Shown here: in pieces, positions 31,771 to 36,888 of the stretch
Layout: every line of letters begins with the position of its first letter
How positions within the stretch are numbered: position 1 is the stretch's first letter
Source: Schoenoplectus triqueter
Lineage: Eukaryota; Streptophyta; Magnoliopsida; Poales; Cyperaceae
NCBI GenBank assembly: GCA_964058805.1
Contig: CAXKVV010000420.1
Coordinates: 1 to 36,888 of the forward strand
Length of the DNA: 36,888 nt
Direction: 5' to 3'
Notes under the pieces: model-generated
Database searches by the model: none
The model's input: only the letters and a program-made list of their open reading frames with translations
What the model was told of the DNA's origin: nothing
Program-made: the position numbers and the translations under genes

Positions 31771-33649
31771 TGATCAATTTAATACAATCTTTATTATATT
31801 TTAAATGCATTTTGCGTATTTTAAGATTACGCTACTGATCTGAAAATGTATGGAAATTATAAAGAAATTAATTATAATTGTTAATGGACTGATTGTAATC
31901 AATTTTTAATAATTCAGAATGAAACCTCATAATTTTTGGTTATTCTAGAAAAATCATAATAGCATAACTAATTTGGGATTATTTGCGGGGTTATTTCCAA
32001 CAGCACCATCATTACTTGTGGTAATTTTGATCAGAAATTCGAGTATTTAAGGCAGGATCTCCGAGGCAGCAATACACGATAAGATATTTTGTTTTGTCAG
32101 AAATTAAGCTAGCTAAGTTTTCTGCTCCATTAAAAAGATCATAGTTTGTAAGTATTAGGTCTCAAGTGCTAATTTTCAGCAATTTCATAGAATCCGATTG
32201 AGTGTTGGGTGGTGAAAAACTTTAAAGATGAAATGTAAATATTCCGCATTGCATAAATGATTCTCAAGGTTGCGATAAATTGCACCAATAATAAAATTAT
32301 TGTTGATAAAAAAAACTTTTCTTTTTCATTAAATGTATCAATTCCAGTTATACGGAGTCTTTATTGAAGAAATACGCCATCATACTCGAGTTACAAAATC
32401 ATTGTTTTGGGAAATAAAGAATATGAGCAGCGCTGGAGTATTCATTTCTTTCTCCATGAAATTATGTTTCCCTTTATAAAGTTAAATTTGATATCTAATT
32501 AATTATCATGAAAGTGGCCATTCCATTTCTATGTTTAAAAAAAATAATGACAGAGATAATCCATTCAATCGGCGGAATTGGGCTGCTTTGCAGAAATCAT
32601 GATATTGTCTTATGCAATTAAGCTAACAGTTTAGTTAGCCTAAAAGGGTTTTGAACTTAAAATTTAAAGTCTCTCACATTCGTTAATTTTGTATTGAAAT
32701 TCGTAAAGAAATGAGAAAAAATTTTGAAAAAATAAAAAATACGAATCTCAATGTAAAATTAACGAGTGAAAAAAAAATTGACTAAATTTTAGACTCAAAA
32801 TTCTTTAAACCTCCCCCGTTCCGTACTTTTTTACTTCCACACAACTTTAGACTCCGCAATCAAAGCACACCTAATGCTTCAATCTGACCAGTTATCTGTA
32901 CTTTATTACTATATTCTAAAAATTTATGAAGATAATAATGCAGAGAAAATGGCACCATACTTCCCGTTATTTTTATACTTTAAGTCAACAGCTTTAGAGG
33001 GAGGTTGTCCCCTTGTTTCTAGCCATTACCCAATAGAGAACAAATAAAGGAATCAAGTCCCAAAGAAGAGAGTATTACATAAAATTAATTAAATTGAAAC
33101 CAATGGCAATTTGGGGCATTAATCATGGAGGAACACTCAAGACGAGCTAGCATTATTCTTGTTTCTTTTCTTGGAAACAAAATTTCCAATGTAGATGATT
33201 TGTTGTCGTTATAATTAACTAGCAAAATTGTCAACATAGATATATTTAGTCCACCAATAATTTCTCCGCCCATTAGGAGAAATGGTTATCAATTTTGTCA
33301 CTAATTCCATGCCCGTTTCATAACATGCCATGTGGTATATGTTATGTAACTATGTAACTAACCAACCTTTCTTTCAAGGAATTCGGTTTGTCTCGTTCGT
33401 GATTTGATTGTTTGTCGTTCAAGAATGCATGAATCATTCGGCGCTGAAAATGTGAAAAGATGGGGCTATTTTTAAGGCCACAGAGACGCATGACTTGAGC
33501 ATCAAGGCCTAAATTTTGATTGGGAGAAATTTTGGGGGAGGATATTATAGAGGCGTTGTTGATATTAGGCCTTATATGTTTACTTAGATGCTATAATGCA
33601 ATTTCCATTTGAGCCATTATTTTCATGGATGATAAAAGTAGATGATACC
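31771..33649. other. noncoding stretch between the Gypsy element and the inverted LTR fragment
   Basis: It continues the pre-insertion sequence left of 20757. Apart from the MITE at 32638-32812 I see no gene: the frames are short, AT-biased and without motif. A small gctaac/gttagc hairpin abuts the MITE at about 32621-32638. Confidence 0.6.
32638..32812. mobile_element. small MITE-like foldback element
   Basis: The arms (about 32638-32712 and 32728-32812) are imperfect inverted copies. Paired landmarks are cattcgttaatttt with aaaattaacgagtg, attgaaattcgta with tacgaatctcaat, and an outer gggttttgaact with agactcaaaatt. The loop is short and A-rich. At about 175 bp it is typical of a MITE; the superfamily is unclear. 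Confidence 0.75.
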
Positions 33650-34735
33650 TGTCACACCTCAGAAATAATAAAATGGATTAGAAGTGATTAATCCCGCCAC
33701 GTACGCACGACGAGACGCGCGTATGAAAAGCTAAATGAATAAAATAAGAAAAATCTCAGAATAAACGAAACAATAATAAATATAAATACATGACCATACA
33801 GCCCAGAATGAACAAAAAGAATACAACGCCTACATAGGCGGGGCTAGCTCCATCGGAATGGACAACAAATCTCTCAAATAAAAACTCAAAAGAAATAAAT
33901 AAGACTCAAAAACCCGATGGATCCTATCCAACTACCCGGCTCACATGCAAATGCAGCGAAGCATCCCTGTCATCGCACAGGACTGTCCCTAGCACTTGCT
34001 CCAAAAAAATCCCGAACCGGTAATACTTGGATCCCACAACCACCGTGAAAACATGAATAATTTTATAAATTACTCAGTACGGGTTTAGATCCAACCTTAA
34101 GATTTGATCTTCTTTCCTAGACTGGACCAAAAAACCGATACTGATGTTTGAAATGCAATATAATATTGATGGGTAAATATAATAATATTATCATGCACAT
34201 TCAACTGACATGTTATGACATGAAATGGTAAAGAAACCCGAAATAGAAATTCTGTGGAATTAATACTATAATATAAAATATAAGGTACGAGAGTTAAACA
34301 CCCGTAATAAATACTCAGATTGTAAATTTACCATACTCATCCCGAGCGGGCACTACCAGGGCCCAACTTACTAACTTAGGACTTTATGTTTGTGCCGTGA
34401 CAACGCCGCATAAATGATAATTCGGGCTCCCGGGGCGATAACGCCCTAGGAGAGTGAACAGCTATAAAGCACGTACTCTGGTCTGCTAAATCTGGTAATT
34501 TACCTTACAAAATAAAAGCAAGCGGATAAGTATGTCTTCAGTTGCCATATCGTCAAAAGGAGATAACTACCCAGGAAATAACAAATCGGAAACTAATACA
34601 AATGGGAGCCTACATTGTACCAACCTGGGGCCAGAGGACCGCATCCCAAAGGGGAGCCTATACTGTACCAACCAGGGGTCAGAGGACCGCATCCCGAGAA
34701 ATAACAAAATAGGGTAGAATCCAGACTCGGATATG
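33650..34735 (-). mobile_element. diverged inverted LTR fragment related to the Gypsy LTR
   Basis: Read on the minus strand, this ends in ggtgtgaca at 33650 and matches the 3' part of the intact Gypsy LTR (about 22700-23677). Shared strings include cccgccacgtacgcacgacg, ctagctccatcggaatgg, aacccgatggatcc, aggactgtccctagcac and ttcagttgccatatcg. Many substitutions and indels show that it is old. It has only one copy of the gttagtaagttggg unit that is doubled in the intact LTR. It has its own tandem duplication near 34606-34694 (ggagcctacattgtacc, then gaggaccgcatccc). Beyond about 34700 similarity to the intact LTR is lost. It may be a solo LTR, a truncated element or the edge of an element extending out of the window. 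Confidence 0.85.
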
Positions 34736-36888
34736 GACGCCCACACTAAACACTAAAAGATATGGTATCCTAATCGCTCAAATTTAGATTAAAAAACTTA
34801 ATCATATTAATCATATTAAAAATATAATATTGATCAAAAGAAAAACACTCTAGCACGGTCGAACCCGCCAAATGACGGGGTCAGTGGATAACCGACAAGC
34901 AAAGATGCGCAGTGTATATACAGACCAAGGGAAAATGTAACCCGTTAGTCTGGTTATACAAGACAACCTCATACTGAGATCACCCGGCCCGCCTCTCAGC
35001 ACTTCCATGCATTTTGCATGATTAATTGCCTAACTTAATTAATAATCAATGATATTAATAATATTAATTTGCTAATTATAATCTATAACTTTATTTATTT
35101 AATTCTAACATAATCCTATCTCGGGACTATTTTCCGAGTCCTATTCCTATCCTGTCTATATGCATCATGATATGATATGACATGCGAATGCGAGTAGGCC
35201 CCAAAAATGTTGGTCAAATATCGAATGCATATGACAGTTCAAATTTGGTCTCTAATCATTTTTTTGGTCAGAAAACACCGCAATTCAGATTTATTTTAAA
35301 AATAGTTTTATTTTCGGTTTGGGTTCCTATTTCTGAAGAAAGAAAATCAAATCCTAGAAAACCGTACCTGAGAATAATTTGGTTAGGTCGGTAACGTCGA
35401 ATTGCTAAGTCTCCGGTGGAACATCACGATCTCGTTAGCCGTCTCATCTTGAGTTTAGTCGTTGGTCGGCTCGTCAAGATAAGAATCGAGAACCTATGAA
35501 GTCAAAATAAATTAAATTGGCGAGTATCTGATTCACGTTGGGTTTGGTTAGGTAAAGGTATACCGGACTCGGGGAGGGGAGCGTTATTATTTAAAGTTTA
35601 TAATTAACTTATATCTATTTTGATAAATATAATTAACTAAATTTTATTTAGCTTTATTAAGTTATCTCAACATTATCACTTAATTATTTTAATTAAAATT
35701 AAAAAATTCAATTATCTAAAAATATGGAAATTAATTAATATATATTTATAGTATTTATTATTATCATTATTGTTTCTATTTGTATTATTAATGATAGAAA
35801 AATTAATTAATATATATTTTATAATATAAATTTTTATCATATACTAATTATTATTTTATAAATCTTAATTATAATTTATAGGTTTGTTATATGAAAATAA
35901 AAAAGATGTGACAGAAATTAACGAAACTCGATTAACTTAATTTAATCAAGTTAAATATTATTATTTTATTAAGTGTGTTGGTGTTTTGAGATTATATTTA
36001 TTTTGATTAATGTAACTAATTTAATTTATTTAAATTAATTAAGTTAGCTTAATGTCATCCCTTAATTAATTTAATTATAATTAGGATAATTAATTATTTA
36101 GAATTAGAGAAATTGATTAATATATAATGTTATATAATTAATATTGTTCTTATTAAAAATAGAAAAAATTGATTAATATATATTTATATATTTATTAATA
36201 CTATTCTATTATTAAATAGAGAAATTTATTAATATATATTTTATGTTATAAATTATTATCATACCTCAATTAATACTTTAAAATTCCTAATTATTTATAT
36301 TATACTGTTTAATTATATTTTATTTTATATGTTTGTGTTATTTTCAATAATTAGATAATATACTATATAAAACTAGAATTAAAATAAAAATTAAAATTAA
36401 ATGAAAGTAATTAATTTCAATTAAACTTAAATTTAAATTAAATATTTTTATTTATTTAAACGTGTTGGTGTTTTAATGTTCAAGATCATACGCTGACTAC
36501 CGAATCGTTGGTGCCTATGCACCGATATCTCGAAAACGGGGGCAGTCAGGGAATCTAATCATTTCCCGGATATTAAACTTTACGTTATTATCCATGGATA
36601 CCGCCTGACCTTTCGGGGCGGCTTCCAATTAATTAGTCACCTTTTATTTTATCACATATTTATTTTAGGACTTTTAATTCATTGGGCCTTTAACACTTTA
36701 ACATAAACTTTAATTAGATTTTAAGAAATTTATCAATTCGTTTAGCGGCTCAATGAGTACTTATTTTCTTACTTCCCGTTTAAATTTATTAGTTGGGCCG
36801 ATCCTTATAGATTCATTTTATTCCCTAACTATTTCCCGGTCCATAATCCATTAAAGTATGCTTTAGGCCCAACTTAGTAATTATTTCA
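34736..36888. repeat. AT-rich stretch with long diverged direct repeats
   Basis: No gene is recognised. 35700-36000 and 36090-36480 are related in direct orientation: both have attaattaatatatattta-like blocks, an attatcata block, and end in cgtgttggtgtttt or tgtgttggtgtttt (about 35974 and 36461). A GC-richer patch with short hairpins (36488-36630, for example ggtgcctatgcacc) follows. Moderately GC-rich patches at 34855-35000 and 35370-35580 could be the remaining 5' portion of the inverted LTR, which would put the LTR boundary near or past the window end. I could not prove this. Confidence 0.5.

Noticed and set aside
32621..33300. Possible host gene exons around 33085-33273
   Set aside because: The 62-residue frame lacks any known motif and codon structure looks random; no splice-site pattern joins it to neighbours.

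Overview
The window looks like gene-poor, repeat-rich intergenic DNA of a flowering plant, probably a eudicot. It is very AT-rich, full of long terminal repeat (LTR) retrotransposons primed by initiator-methionine tRNA, foldback/MITE-type elements and old repeat fragments. I see no convincing host gene, tRNA, rRNA or CRISPR. The species cannot be named from this sequence.

Layout: 1-1110 is an AT-rich low-complexity tract (AAT/ATAATC-like), ending in nested inverted repeats. 1401-5331 is AT-rich noncoding DNA with a MITE-like hairpin (2591-2944), two diverged copies of a dispersed repeat, and a foldback element built of GC-rich palindromes (3871-4361). 5332-6959 and 18743-20373 are the arms of a 1.63-kb inverted repeat. 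Between the arms lie a (TA)n tract, a second MITE (7113-7504), a complete but coding-dead Copia retrotransposon (8317-17929, TSD ggtat), and an older diverged relative of the arm sequence (about 18231-18740).

20762-31765 is a structurally complete Ty3/Gypsy chromovirus (Tekay/Del-like). It has 2916-bp LTRs that look identical, TSD ttaag, a PBS, a polypurine tract and one unbroken 1595-residue Gag-Pol frame ending in a chromodomain-like tail. 31771-33649 is noncoding with a third small MITE. 33650 to about 34700 is a diverged, inverted LTR fragment related to the Gypsy LTR, followed by AT-rich DNA with long diverged direct repeats to the end.

Relative ages, from divergence within each repeat pair: the remnant LTR and the third arm copy are oldest. 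The inverted repeat comes next (about 3% in one stretch I compared). The Copia insertion is younger (about 10 differences over 2090 bp of LTR) and the Gypsy insertion is youngest (no LTR difference seen). The Gypsy element carries every part needed for autonomous movement. The Copia element carries working-looking cis signals and broken proteins, which suggests it last moved using proteins from another copy.
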